Assembly: GCA_021767305.1 (NCBI GenBank)
Contig: JAASTL010000029.1
Location: 1-7,633 of the forward strand
Origin: Piscirickettsiaceae bacterium
GTDB lineage: Bacteria > Pseudomonadota > Gammaproteobacteria > Thiomicrospirales > Thiomicrospiraceae
Direction: 5' to 3'
DNA: 7,633 nt
A program made the position numbers and the translations under genes. Every line of letters begins with the position of its first letter. Position 1 is the first letter of the stretch. A model generated the notes under the pieces. That model made no database searches. It was given only the letters and a program-made list of their open reading frames with translations, and was not told the origin of the DNA. Below are positions 1 through 6,717 of the stretch, piece by piece.

Positions 1-286
1 GAAGAAAGCGAATCAGAAGTGAACTGTCTTGTTGATTGTGTTTGGAAGCGACTAGAAAGCGACGTTGCTCGGCAACGGCATCGCCATAAGAGGTAGTGCT
101 ATCGACTTCAAATGCCAATTCTTTAAAGGTAAAAAGATTAACGCTTTGCTGATAGATCTGTTGCGCCGTAAGCGACTCAGAGGTTTCAGAAGCAGTGGCG
201 AAGGATAGGGGTGCATGGAAAACAAGGGCCAACATGCACCCGATAAATAACCAAAAATTAGATGAACTCAGGTGGTTATTGCTCAT
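1..286 (-). CDS. Secreted LolA-like (outer membrane lipoprotein-sorting-like) protein, 3' end outside window
   Basis: The reading frame is open from an ATG at 286 to the window edge, giving 95 codons. The first ~31 residues form a Sec-type signal peptide: a polar start, a hydrophobic core (FWLFIGCMLALVF), and a plausible cleavage after ATA. The mature part starts with SETSESLTAQQIYQQS and continues with alternating strands (FKELAFEVDSTTSYG), then QRRFLVAS and DSSLLIRFL. This layout, with an early helix followed by a strand pair and an 'RRFL...SLLIRFL' segment, resembles the LolA-like family (periplasmic, lipoprotein-binding half-barrel fold) from general family knowledge. The start overlaps the last 11 bases of the upstream lipoprotein gene and no good Shine-Dalgarno is visible, so translation is probably coupled. 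The C-terminal part that would confirm the family is missing. The secreted nature is well supported; the family call is moderate. Confidence 0.6.
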   Translation of the reverse strand, partial: MSNNHLSSSNFWLFIGCMLALVFHAPLSFATASETSESLTAQQIYQQSVNLFTFKELAFEVDSTTSYGDAVAEQRRFLVASKHNQQDSSLLIRFL

Positions 287-2417
287 AGTAATCATTGATA
301 TACGGCAAGGCATCCAAGGTCAATTGTCTGAGGGCTTGCTGCTGCTCCAACATGGCTAATGAGTAACCGTTCATGTTTTCCAGCATAATCACGACATTGT
401 TATTAATCATATCCAAGACCGGATCAGAATCGCTTGGTTCATACCATTCACGATCTAGAATAATTGCCATGCCCATTAAGACCATATTGATAATTTGTTT
501 CATAGTGCCGTAGATTAAAACGCCAAAATCCAAAATGAGAATTTCGGTGTACACAATCATCTGTTCGGTATAGAGAATACGATCAGCCATTTCACCAATT
601 CGATCAGCCATTACGCCAATTTGCACTGCCATCCAGAGAATACGGTTAGCCATGACACCGACTTCTTCTCCACGTGAAGCAAATAAATAGCCGTACTCCA
701 TACCCTGCATTGCAAAGTTATAGGCGTATTCCATACCGGTTGAAGCGAACTGGTAAGCGTCCTCTTCGATATCCATAGTGAATTCAAAGGCGTATTGCGC
801 AAGAAGTGAGGCAAAATCAAAGGCATCACCCTCGGTATTGGAGGCAAAGTCATAGCCAAACTGTGCTAGTAAAGAGGCAAAATCAAACGCTTGCGCCTCG
901 GCATCGGCAGCAATACCGCCAGCAGTGGTGAAGTTTGCCATAACTTTATCTGCTAAATCAGAGAAATCAGTCGTTTCACCAGACACAATTTCAGCAAAAG
1001 CATTCAGGATGGCTTGTAAATTTGAAACCGAAGAACTGTCTTCAGTTTTAGCCATAAAAGAAGACAGAATCTGGTCATCTGCATTTTTAGCCGAAGTAAA
1101 TAGAATTCTGAAGTTGTCAGCAGTACTACCAGAAGCGAAACTCAATGCTGATTTTGCACTTTCTGAATAATCAAATTCTTGTAATTCAGAATTTAACTCT
1201 GCACCATTTAATAAAGACTTTTCAAAAACCGCAAAAAGAGACTTCATAAATAGTGAGGATATTGACAATAAAATAGAAGCTTCTTTTAACTCTGCTTGAA
1301 CTTTAGTTCTGTCTTCTTGCCATGAATAATCTTCACCAGCGGCTGCAAGAGAAAGAGATTCCACTGAACTGAATGCCATGGCACTTGAAAGTGAGGACTG
1401 CATTATCTGGTTCATCAGCGTTGTCCAAACCATCAACATTTTGCCGGACAAATCACCTGCTGAAAGCAGCATATCAATTAATTCTTTTTCTGAACTAGAT
1501 GTAGCATTTGTAACGTCTTGAATTTTTGCTGATCCAATAATTGCCATTGAGGCAAAACTCACTTTAGCCAGACTTAACATTACAGCTGACTTACTTGAGA
1601 AATCTAGATCTTGAATGGATTGCTTAGCAATATTATCTAGCATGGAATCAATCGCTAAATTAGCGGCAATATTTAATGTCCATCTCTGGGCTAACTCAAT
1701 TGATTCATTTTTAAGGATAGAAAGAACTCCTTTTAGAGCTTCTTCAATCTTAGTTAGGAGGCTTACATCTGTAAGATTTACTAAAGACGAAACTGCACTA
1801 AGAAGAGGCTTATAAAATTCCTCGAATAACGCCGGTTCCATACGAGAAACCACCATGGCTGCCGATTTACTCGCTGCTTCGGATTTAACTTCAACTCCCG
1901 CAGAATCCATCTGGAAGTCGTATAAGCGTGCAGCGGCTTTTAGTTTGGTGATTTGACTTAAATATTGCGTGTATGCAGAACTGTGTGCTTGAACTTGTTT
2001 TTGCCAGAAATCGCTCGCTGACTGAACACCCTCTTGAGTGTATAGGTAATGAGCGCCTTGGCTCAATAGATCGCTATTGCTATAGTCAGGTGAACGTTGA
2101 CTATAGAAGTTATATATCTTAGCAGCCTCACTGAGGCTATCTAGACTAGAAGTAGTTTTTTGGGTGGTTGAGGTGCTTTCACCCGTGGCCACTTCATTAT
2201 GCAAGTTTGAAGAAGTATTATGCGTTGAACTGGACGTGTCCTGTTCGGACTCTACTGAAGCGAGCGCTTTATCCATATCTGAACTGGCTGGCGTAGATGT
2301 ATCAGCCGCCGAGGAAGATCCTCCGCCTCCGCCACATGCCGTTAATACGGCTGGAACTGAACCTGCTGCAGCCAATTTAATGGCCAGACTTAAAAAGCTT
2401 CTGCGCTTCATTTTCAT
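276..2417 (-). CDS. Large Tat-signal lipoprotein with hendecad-to-heptad repeat domain, unknown function
   Basis: This encodes 713 residues. The ATG at 2417 is chosen because GGAG lies six bases upstream; an in-frame TTG at 2429 would overlap that site. The N-terminus reads MKMKRRSFLSLA, a twin-arginine motif, and is followed by a lipobox LTAC. Cys28 is the predicted lipidated residue and the only cysteine in the protein. A Gly run and a Ser/Thr-rich linker extend to about residue 95. A long Ala/Ser/Leu-rich, probably helical region covers about 95-500. Residues 509-585 are seven 11-residue repeats with an aromatic at position 3 and Phe at position 5 in every copy. Residues 586-648 are nine 7-residue repeats that start with Ile or Val. 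The tail (649-713) is acidic with Asn/Gln. Folded export by Tat suggests it matures in the cytoplasm before anchoring in a membrane. I do not recognise a family with known function. The downstream LolA-like gene overlaps its stop. Confidence 0.85.
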   Translation of the reverse strand: MKMKRRSFLSLAIKLAAAGSVPAVLTACGGGGGSSSAADTSTPASSDMDKALASVESEQDTSSSTHNTSSNLHNEVATGESTSTTQKTTSSLDSLSEAAKIYNFYSQRSPDYSNSDLLSQGAHYLYTQEGVQSASDFWQKQVQAHSSAYTQYLSQITKLKAAARLYDFQMDSAGVEVKSEAASKSAAMVVSRMEPALFEEFYKPLLSAVSSLVNLTDVSLLTKIEEALKGVLSILKNESIELAQRWTLNIAANLAIDSMLDNIAKQSIQDLDFSSKSAVMLSLAKVSFASMAIIGSAKIQDVTNATSSSEKELIDMLLSAGDLSGKMLMVWTTLMNQIMQSSLSSAMAFSSVESLSLAAAGEDYSWQEDRTKVQAELKEASILLSISSLFMKSLFAVFEKSLLNGAELNSELQEFDYSESAKSALSFASGSTADNFRILFTSAKNADDQILSSFMAKTEDSSSVSNLQAILNAFAEIVSGETTDFSDLADKVMANFTTAGGIAADAEAQAFDFASLLAQFGYDFASNTEGDAFDFASLLAQYAFEFTMDIEEDAYQFASTGMEYAYNFAMQGMEYGYLFASRGEEVGVMANRILWMAVQIGVMADRIGEMADRILYTEQMIVYTEILILDFGVLIYGTMKQIINMVLMGMAIILDREWYEPSDSDPVLDMINNNVVIMLENMNGYSLAMLEQQQALRQLTLDALPYINDYYEQ
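474..893 (-). repeat. Protein-level tandem repeats: seven 11-mers followed by nine 7-mers
   Basis: Within the lipoprotein, 893 to 663 encodes QAFDFASLLAQ, FGYDFASNTEG, DAFDFASLLAQ, YAFEFTMDIEE, DAYQFASTGME, YAYNFAMQGME and YGYLFASRGEE without gaps. From 662 to 474 the period changes to seven: VGVMANR, ILWMAVQ, IGVMADR, IGEMADR, ILYTEQM, IVYTEIL, ILDFGVL, IYGTMKQ, IINMVLM. Both 11 and 7 are helical-repeat periods that give a continuous hydrophobic stripe, so the segment is probably one long amphipathic or coiled-coil helix. The repeats are visible directly; the structure is inferred. Confidence 0.85.
580..621 (-). repeat. Two near-identical 21-base direct repeats inside the lipoprotein gene
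   Basis: Bases 580-600 and 601-621 match at 19 of 21 positions (both start CGATCAGCCATT on the plus strand) and encode consecutive IGVMADR / IGEMADR heptads. A second DNA-level echo is the identical 14-mer GAGGCAAAATCAAA at 808-821 and 874-887, 66 bases (22 codons) apart, encoding the first and third 11-mers. The similarity suggests fairly recent internal duplication. Confidence 0.8.
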
Positions 2418-2476
2418 AATATTCTCCAACTAACTCAACCCGCCATTTTACTGGAAAAACCCGATAAAAAACTGCA

Positions 2477-2512
2477 TTTATCAATAACTTATATTTATGA
2501 CAAATTGATAAA
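2477..2512. promoter_or_regulatory. Perfect 9-base inverted repeat over the lipoprotein promoter (candidate operator)
   Basis: TTTATCAAT at 2477-2485 is the exact reverse complement of ATTGATAAA at 2504-2512, with an 18-base spacer. The arms fall on the predicted start point and on the -35 edge of the candidate promoter, which is where a dimeric regulator could act. TATCAATAACTTA at 2479-2491 also fits the IHF consensus WATCAANNNNTTR. Binding is inference only. Confidence 0.35.
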
Positions 2513-2516
2513 CCAA
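2488..2516 (-). promoter_or_regulatory. Candidate sigma70-type promoter for the lipoprotein gene
   Basis: On the minus strand TTGGTT (plus 2511-2516) and TATAAG (plus 2488-2493) are separated by exactly 17 bases. The -10 box matches the consensus at five of six positions and the -35 box at three. Transcription would begin near 2481, giving a leader of about 64 bases to the ATG at 2417. The region is AT-rich, so chance matches are possible. Confidence 0.4.
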
Positions 2517-2549
2517 AAGAGAGGCTCTGAAAACAGCTTTTCTAGGCGT

Positions 2550-2780
2550 TTAGTCGCTGGTGGAATCTTTACTAGGGATAAACTTCATCACCAAAACCAC
2601 AAACAAAATTCCAGCTAAAAACACGAATAACAACACCGGCCATAAAGTCGATAAGACTTGCCAAGACTCAGCTATTACCACTTGGTCATCGCCGACCAGA
2701 TCAACCAATTGAAATTGAGTAATATCACCTGCAAAGTAGAAATAAAGCAATAACATAATGGCGACTAAAATAATGCACAT
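2550..2780 (-). CDS. Small two-helix inner membrane protein, unknown function
   Basis: This encodes 76 residues from an ATG at 2780, with AGGAG six bases upstream (plus 2787-2791), a good ribosome binding site that supports a real gene. A hydrophobic segment at residues 2-17 (CIILVAIMLLLYFYFA) and another at about 46-67 (LWPVLLFVFLAGILFVVLVMKF) are predicted membrane helices. They are joined by a mildly acidic loop containing LVGDDQVV, and a short charged tail SKDSTSD follows. It begins 28 bases after the stop of the LysR-type regulator gene on the same strand, so the two are probably cotranscribed. I do not recognise the family. The tail and the loop are too short to be enzymatic; an accessory or membrane-association role is possible but unsupported. 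Confidence 0.7.
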   Translation of the reverse strand: MCIILVAIMLLLYFYFAGDITQFQLVDLVGDDQVVIAESWQVLSTLWPVLLFVFLAGILFVVLVMKFIPSKDSTSD

Positions 2781-2808
2781 AGCAGGCTCCTAGGCTTTTG
2801 ATAGACAA

Positions 2809-3753
2809 CTAAATTTTAATAAACTCAGTGCCTTTTTCTTTCAGGAATTCAAAGAACTCTTCGGCGATAACTGATAACTCTTTGCCCGCTGGATAGACAA
2901 TATTCCAGCTTTTTTGAATTGGAAAACCTTCGACATCCAGCTCTACAATCGGCCCTCTATCGCGTTCTAAATAAAGTGTATGGCGAGAAACACAGGCCAC
3001 CCCTAAGTCACCAACTACGCAGTGTTTAATAGCTTCATTAGTAGACATAACCAACCGTTCTTTTACGGTTAGCCCTTTTGCTTCGAATGCATTTTCTACC
3101 GCTGAACGAATCCCTGAACCTTCTTCTCGCATAATAAAAGGTTCTTCAGCCAAACGTTCTAGACTAACTTTTTTGCCCACTAAAGGATGGTTGCGATTAG
3201 CAATAATAACCAACGGATTCGGTGTAAAGGGGACAACTTCAATATCTAAATTACTGGACGGAATTTGACCAAGGATATACAGATCATCTAAGTTTTGCTC
3301 AATACGTTTTAATACCATTTCGCGGTTACCAATCGTCAAGGAGAGATCGATATCTGGATATTTCTTGGAAAACTCACCCAACGCAAGTGGCATGAAGTAT
3401 TTCGCAGTACTCATTACCGCAACACGTAGACGACCACGTTTCATACCTCTAAATTCATCTAACTTCATCTCTAGATTAGAAAAGGTCTTGATGATCTCAC
3501 GGCAACTGGATGCGACTGACTCCCCAACTTCAGTAAGGAAGATATTACGCCCCACCTGCTCATATAGCGGCAAACCAATTGATTCCGCCAGACTTTTAAC
3601 CTGTGCAGATACGGTTGGTTGAGTTAAATGCAGTTCTTCTGCGGCACGAGTAAAACTGGAATTTCTGGCGACGGATTCAAAAACTTGAATTTGACGGAGT
3701 GAGGCATGGCGAATGAGATATTGGCTTTGATTTGGAACAGCAGCGGTTTCCAT
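2809..3753 (-). CDS. cbbR: LysR-type transcriptional regulator, probable CbbR of RuBisCO/carboxysome genes
   Basis: This encodes 314 residues. The ATG at 3753 is preferred over one at 3759, because AAAGGA abuts the earlier ATG but sits about five bases before the later one. Residues 18-78 form the LysR winged helix-turn-helix (LRQIQVFESVARNSSFTRAA, then LHLTQPTVSAQVKSL), including the usual TQPTVS recognition segment. The substrate-binding-type effector domain begins near residue 93 (GRLRVAVMSTAKYF) and extends to about 300, the usual length for the family. CbbR proteins activate Calvin-cycle and carboxysome operons in response to metabolites. That specific identity is inferred from overall similarity and from its position just downstream of carboxysome and bicarbonate-transport genes. 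It is tandem with, not divergent from, those genes. It has its own promoter and is followed by a small membrane protein gene. Family certain, subtype likely. Confidence 0.85.
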   Translation of the reverse strand: METAAVPNQSQYLIRHASLRQIQVFESVARNSSFTRAAEELHLTQPTVSAQVKSLAESIGLPLYEQVGRNIFLTEVGESVASSCREIIKTFSNLEMKLDEFRGMKRGRLRVAVMSTAKYFMPLALGEFSKKYPDIDLSLTIGNREMVLKRIEQNLDDLYILGQIPSSNLDIEVVPFTPNPLVIIANRNHPLVGKKVSLERLAEEPFIMREEGSGIRSAVENAFEAKGLTVKERLVMSTNEAIKHCVVGDLGVACVSRHTLYLERDRGPIVELDVEGFPIQKSWNIVYPAGKELSVIAEEFFEFLKEKGTEFIKI

Positions 3754-3802
3754 GAACATCCTTTGGAGCTGACTCTGATAGGTGGAATAGAATGTTCAAT
3801 AG

Positions 3803-3811
3803 ATTATAGCA
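3803..3811 (-). promoter_or_regulatory. Extended -10 promoter element for the LysR-type regulator gene
   Basis: The minus strand reads TGCTATAAT, a consensus TATAAT -10 (plus 3803-3808) with the TG of an extended -10. No -35 box resembling TTGACA lies 16-18 bases upstream, which is typical of extended -10 or activator-dependent promoters. The start point would be near 3796, about 43 bases before the chosen ATG. An AGCAG/CTGCT inverted repeat (3808-3812 and 3821-3825) overlaps the spacer and could be an operator for autoregulation. Confidence 0.55.
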
Positions 3812-3876
3812 GAGGTTTTACTGCTGAGGTATAGACTGGCTAAAAGGACTCTTAACCTAGCTTAATAAACGGGTAT

Positions 3877-4527
3877 TTAGTCGTAAGAAGAAAGGTCTTT
3901 AGGACGACCACAAGTCAAGCGTTCTAAAGCCGCCGTCGCAGCACGCGCCGCCTCTTGCACATCAGCCTCTTTACCCGCAATCAATAAGCGACCATAGGCA
4001 CCAACCGCACGCGCTTCAATCAAGGTGATATTGGCGGCTTTTTCGGCTTCATTAGCGGCATATACGATGTAACCTGCTGGCTCGGTTTCCATAATGAAAA
4101 TACTTTGCCCCGGCATGATCATCGAACCTTTACGGTTATCACGGTTAATCAAAGTAGCGTGGTCAGCAGTGATACTTGGAATCACTTCATTCCACATAAT
4201 GACACAAGCTTGACGCTCATATTCAGCGGTCTTAATTTGACGCAGAACCGCATTACCGGCTTCTAGCACATCACTTTCAGTACGGTGGTTAAATACCATG
4301 GAACCGAAAGAACGCTCAACAATTTGCTGAGTTAGACGAACATTAGATGCTTTAAGACCAACGTCAGACAGACGGTGAACCGCCATCCCTGGTGCGACCT
4401 CAATCCACAAACAAGAGTCACCCGGTACAGGCAAGAAGCCCATAGAGGCCGTTCCCATATAGGATGCAAGTTGTGGCTGGAGCGAATCCATGAACACATA
4501 GGTTCTTAATTCAATTAGTTCTTTCAT
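3877..4527 (-). CDS. csoS1D: CsoS1D, tandem-BMC-domain alpha-carboxysome shell protein (gated pore)
   Basis: This encodes 216 residues. CsoS1D is a minor shell component that forms trimers of two fused BMC domains; the trimers stack and have a large pore that opens and closes. The first BMC domain covers about residues 5-100 ([39 protein letters not shown]) and the second about 105-205 ([52 protein letters not shown]). The Glu-Arg pair that gates the pore in characterised CsoS1D is seen at E71-R72 in VERSFG. The protein starts directly at the first BMC domain and lacks the N-terminal extension of the cyanobacterial homologue. The ATG overlaps the stop of the RdgB gene as ATGA, indicating coupled translation. 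It lies outside the main cso operon, in a unit with the transporter gene, so its amount may be set separately from the bulk shell. Confidence 0.92.
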   Translation of the reverse strand: MKELIELRTYVFMDSLQPQLASYMGTASMGFLPVPGDSCLWIEVAPGMAVHRLSDVGLKASNVRLTQQIVERSFGSMVFNHRTESDVLEAGNAVLRQIKTAEYERQACVIMWNEVIPSITADHATLINRDNRKGSMIMPGQSIFIMETEPAGYIVYAANEAEKAANITLIEARAVGAYGRLLIAGKEADVQEAARAATAALERLTCGRPKDLSSYD

Positions 4528-5126
4528 CTATTCTTCAGTTGTTGAATAATCTGTGTCATCGCCTGAGTACGGTGACTAATTTGTAATTTGGTTTCAAGTG
4601 AGATCTCGGAAGCCGCTCTGACTAATTTAGGCACCCAAAAAATTGGATCATAACCTACCCCGTAATTAGTGCGACGTTCTTTTAAAATTTCGCCATACCA
4701 ATGCCCTACACCCACTAAAGGCACAGGATCATTTTCATGTTCAACGTAAACGGCGACACAAGTATATCGAGCCGTGCGCTGATTATAGGGTAAATCCCCT
4801 AAATTATCTAAAACTTTATCTAGGTTTTGCTCTTCAGATTTAGCACCTGTATGCATATTGGCATAACGTGCAGAGTAAATACCCGGCTCACCATTCAAGG
4901 CATCCACTTCTAAACCAGAGTCATCCGCTAAAGCAGGCATACCGGTTTTTTTACTAGCAAAGCGTGCTTTCTTTAAAGCATTCTCTAAAAAGCTTAAGCC
5001 GTCTTCGTCAACTTCTTCTTTAAAGAATTCGGTTTGTAACCTAAATTGCATACCGGCATCACGCACTAAAGGTTCAATTTCATGGACCTTCCAAGGATTA
5101 CCGGTAGCAATGACAATCTGTTTCAT
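4524..5126 (-). CDS. rdgB: RdgB/HAM1-type XTP/dITP pyrophosphatase
   Basis: This encodes 200 residues, the normal length for the family. The enzyme hydrolyses non-canonical purine nucleoside triphosphates (XTP, dITP, ITP) to monophosphate and pyrophosphate, keeping deaminated purines out of DNA and RNA. Family hallmarks are all present: TGNPWK near residue 8 (substrate phosphate binding), [13 protein letters not shown] at about 46-58, the metal-binding [13 protein letters not shown] around 65-77 followed by [22 protein letters not shown] near 156-166, and SHRTQAM near the C-terminus (base recognition). It starts 24 bases after the SulP gene stop, without a strong Shine-Dalgarno, and overlaps csoS1D by four bases. 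A general housekeeping enzyme between a transporter and a shell protein gene is unusual. The position may be incidental, or it may only provide coupled expression. Confidence 0.95.
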   Translation of the reverse strand: MKQIVIATGNPWKVHEIEPLVRDAGMQFRLQTEFFKEEVDEDGLSFLENALKKARFASKKTGMPALADDSGLEVDALNGEPGIYSARYANMHTGAKSEEQNLDKVLDNLGDLPYNQRTARYTCVAVYVEHENDPVPLVGVGHWYGEILKERRTNYGVGYDPIFWVPKLVRAASEISLETKLQISHRTQAMTQIIQQLKNR

Positions 5127-5150
5127 ATTCAGTTATTCGACCAAAACAGC

Positions 5151-6470
5151 TTAGTTGATATCCGCATCGTCGTTTTTGAAACGATCGAAATAACGTCTAA
5201 CGATGGTGCCGGTAGGCATGTTTTCAATTTTAGTGAAAATCACATAATTGATAATTGCATGCAGCGCTAAGGTAATTAAGAGACCTTCAAAAATACCGAC
5301 TTTAAATACCAAACCACCACAGATTGCACCCAGCAATAATGCATAAGGGCCATGCTGTGCAACATGCAATAGCCCCATTACCATCTTGATCCCAACAAAA
5401 GTCATGATAATAGCCAATGCAAAATACGGCAGGTGATCTAAATAATGTGGATTCAATACAAAGAAAGTAATCATTAAACCTATCACTAATACAGATAGTT
5501 TAGTAAAAGCACCTGCTAGGCGGTTTGTTGAGCTTTTTGCTAGACCATCAAGGTTAGTCATACCACCAAAGAAACTTGCACCCATGTTGGATACCCAAAT
5601 AGATAACAAGCTGTTATTACTGTTACATGGACGTTTTAGTGGATCGATTTTCTCAATCGCCGCGTTACTCATAACCTGCTCTATAACATCAACCACTGCC
5701 AGCATTAACGCAAAGAAGATGGCGTAAACCCAAAGATAAACTGTATCAAAGTCAGGAATTGGTAGACCGATTTGGAATTCAACATCTTCAACTTTTAGCA
5801 TATTAACGTCAAAGAAAATGGCGGAAATGATACCGAAAATAATCAACGCAAAATAAGGCATTGCAGGCTTGGTATCTTTGTACATTTTGAACAAAGTCAA
5901 AAACAAAACTACACCAATAATAGATAAGACAACAACGGTGATGCGGTCACTTGTCCAGAACTCTTCAGGTATGGCCATACCAGCTGGTAGCATCCATAAG
6001 AATGGTAGGAACTTAAGAGCGATTTTAAGACCGATGCCGGCTAGCAGACCTTCAACCAAGTAGGTTGGAACTGCCATCAAGAGATAACGTTGCCAATTGA
6101 ATTTCCAAATCAAAGCTTGGAAAGTGGCTGTCATAAAAATGATAAACGCCATGTTCTCGATGCCAAAAGTAGCTACACCCATCGCAAGGATTGGCGCGAG
6201 CCCTGCGGCAATTCCCGGAGCACCGATAAAGTTACCCGGTCTGAACCATGCAAACAGGAAGCCAATAAAAGATGCAAAAGCAACTGTCGCTAGACCTACT
6301 TGGATTGGATAATCTGACATTAACGCAATACCAATAGAAAGTGGTATTGCCATAGTGGCCGTAATGACACCCGCCTGTACGTCACGTACTGCGTACTCTT
6401 TTCTAAAAGCCGCTGAACCGTGATCCTGAGTTTCTAATGATTGGGTGTTTTCTGTTGTATTCTTTTCCAT
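5151..6470 (-). CDS. SulP-family anion transporter without STAS domain, probable bicarbonate transporter
   Basis: This encodes 439 residues with about ten or more hydrophobic helices between residues 28 and 412. It belongs to the inner-membrane SulP/SLC26 anion transporters. Recognisable elements are DVQAGVITATMAIPLSIGIA (30-49, the family's AG...IP signature), GAPGIAAGLAPILAMG (83-98, the half-helix anion site region), and SNMGASFFGGMTNLDGL then SSTNRLAGAFTKLS (294-326). Most SulP proteins carry a cytoplasmic STAS domain of roughly 100 residues or more. Here the chain ends about 30 residues after the last helix (YFDRFKNDDADIN). The E/S/D-rich segment before the conserved Asn-Gly stretch (residues 261-290) also differs from the usual SulP pattern. 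SulP genes beside carboxysome loci in Thiomicrospira-type bacteria have been proposed to import dissolved inorganic carbon. The neighbouring csoS1D and acRAF genes support bicarbonate over sulfate. Substrate is inferred. The ATG at 6470 has only a weak ribosome binding site. Confidence 0.85.
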   Translation of the reverse strand: MEKNTTENTQSLETQDHGSAAFRKEYAVRDVQAGVITATMAIPLSIGIALMSDYPIQVGLATVAFASFIGFLFAWFRPGNFIGAPGIAAGLAPILAMGVATFGIENMAFIIFMTATFQALIWKFNWQRYLLMAVPTYLVEGLLAGIGLKIALKFLPFLWMLPAGMAIPEEFWTSDRITVVVLSIIGVVLFLTLFKMYKDTKPAMPYFALIIFGIISAIFFDVNMLKVEDVEFQIGLPIPDFDTVYLWVYAIFFALMLAVVDVIEQVMSNAAIEKIDPLKRPCNSNNSLLSIWVSNMGASFFGGMTNLDGLAKSSTNRLAGAFTKLSVLVIGLMITFFVLNPHYLDHLPYFALAIIMTFVGIKMVMGLLHVAQHGPYALLLGAICGGLVFKVGIFEGLLITLALHAIINYVIFTKIENMPTGTIVRRYFDRFKNDDADIN

Positions 6471-6600
6471 AATCTTTTTACTCTAGTGCTTAAGCTAGCG
6501 TATTAAATCTTAGCTTAGTGAATCGACTCTAAATTAAATGTTTTTATTTAAAATCGACTACCACCCGGTACTCCGATAATACAAGGTTATTTATTTTCAG

Positions 6601-6612
6601 ATCCATATGGAT
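6601..6612. promoter_or_regulatory. Perfect 12-base palindrome (candidate operator)
   Basis: ATCCATATGGAT equals its own reverse complement. It lies about 20 bases upstream of a candidate -10 box for the transporter unit, a position compatible with an activator replacing a -35 box. No specific regulator can be named. Confidence 0.3.
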
Positions 6613-6695
6613 GCAAATGGTATGGTAACCAATATTTCAGTCGGTCTATGATACATACAAACCGCACTAAACATAAATTGATAATCACTTTAATA

Positions 6696-6717
6696 CCCAT
6701 AGACTAAAATCTATAGG
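6696..6717. promoter_or_regulatory. ATAGA inverted repeat, candidate LysR-type regulator site
   Basis: CCCATAGA and TCTATAGG form 8-base arms (7 of 8 paired) around a six-base AT-rich spacer, a geometry seen in LysR-type recognition sites. A third copy, GGTCTATGAT, is at 6643-6652. Related ATAGACT (3831-3837) and ATAGATT (3799-3805) sequences lie at the promoter of the LysR-type regulator gene. Confidence 0.3.

Noticed and set aside
580..621. Short direct repeats as a CRISPR or mobile-element signature
   Set aside because: They are contiguous, in frame and encode heptads of the lipoprotein; there are no spacers or inverted-repeat ends.
925..1170. Plus-strand open frames such as 925-1170, 1615-1815, 2164-2433 and 6097-6312
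   Set aside because: They lie antisense to well-supported minus-strand genes, lack ribosome binding sites and domain features, and look like shadows of those genes.
2418..2429. TTG start for the lipoprotein at 2429
   Set aside because: The TTG overlaps the GGAG ribosome binding site that serves the ATG at 2417, and the Tat motif is placed normally from that ATG.
2521..2549. GAAAACAGCTTTTC as a terminator after the small membrane protein gene
   Set aside because: The stem is five weak AT-rich pairs and no T run follows on the minus strand. No convincing terminator is seen here.
3808..3825. AGCAG...CTGCT hairpin as a terminator after csoS1D
   Set aside because: The stem is only five base pairs, with no T tract, and it overlaps the promoter of the regulator gene.
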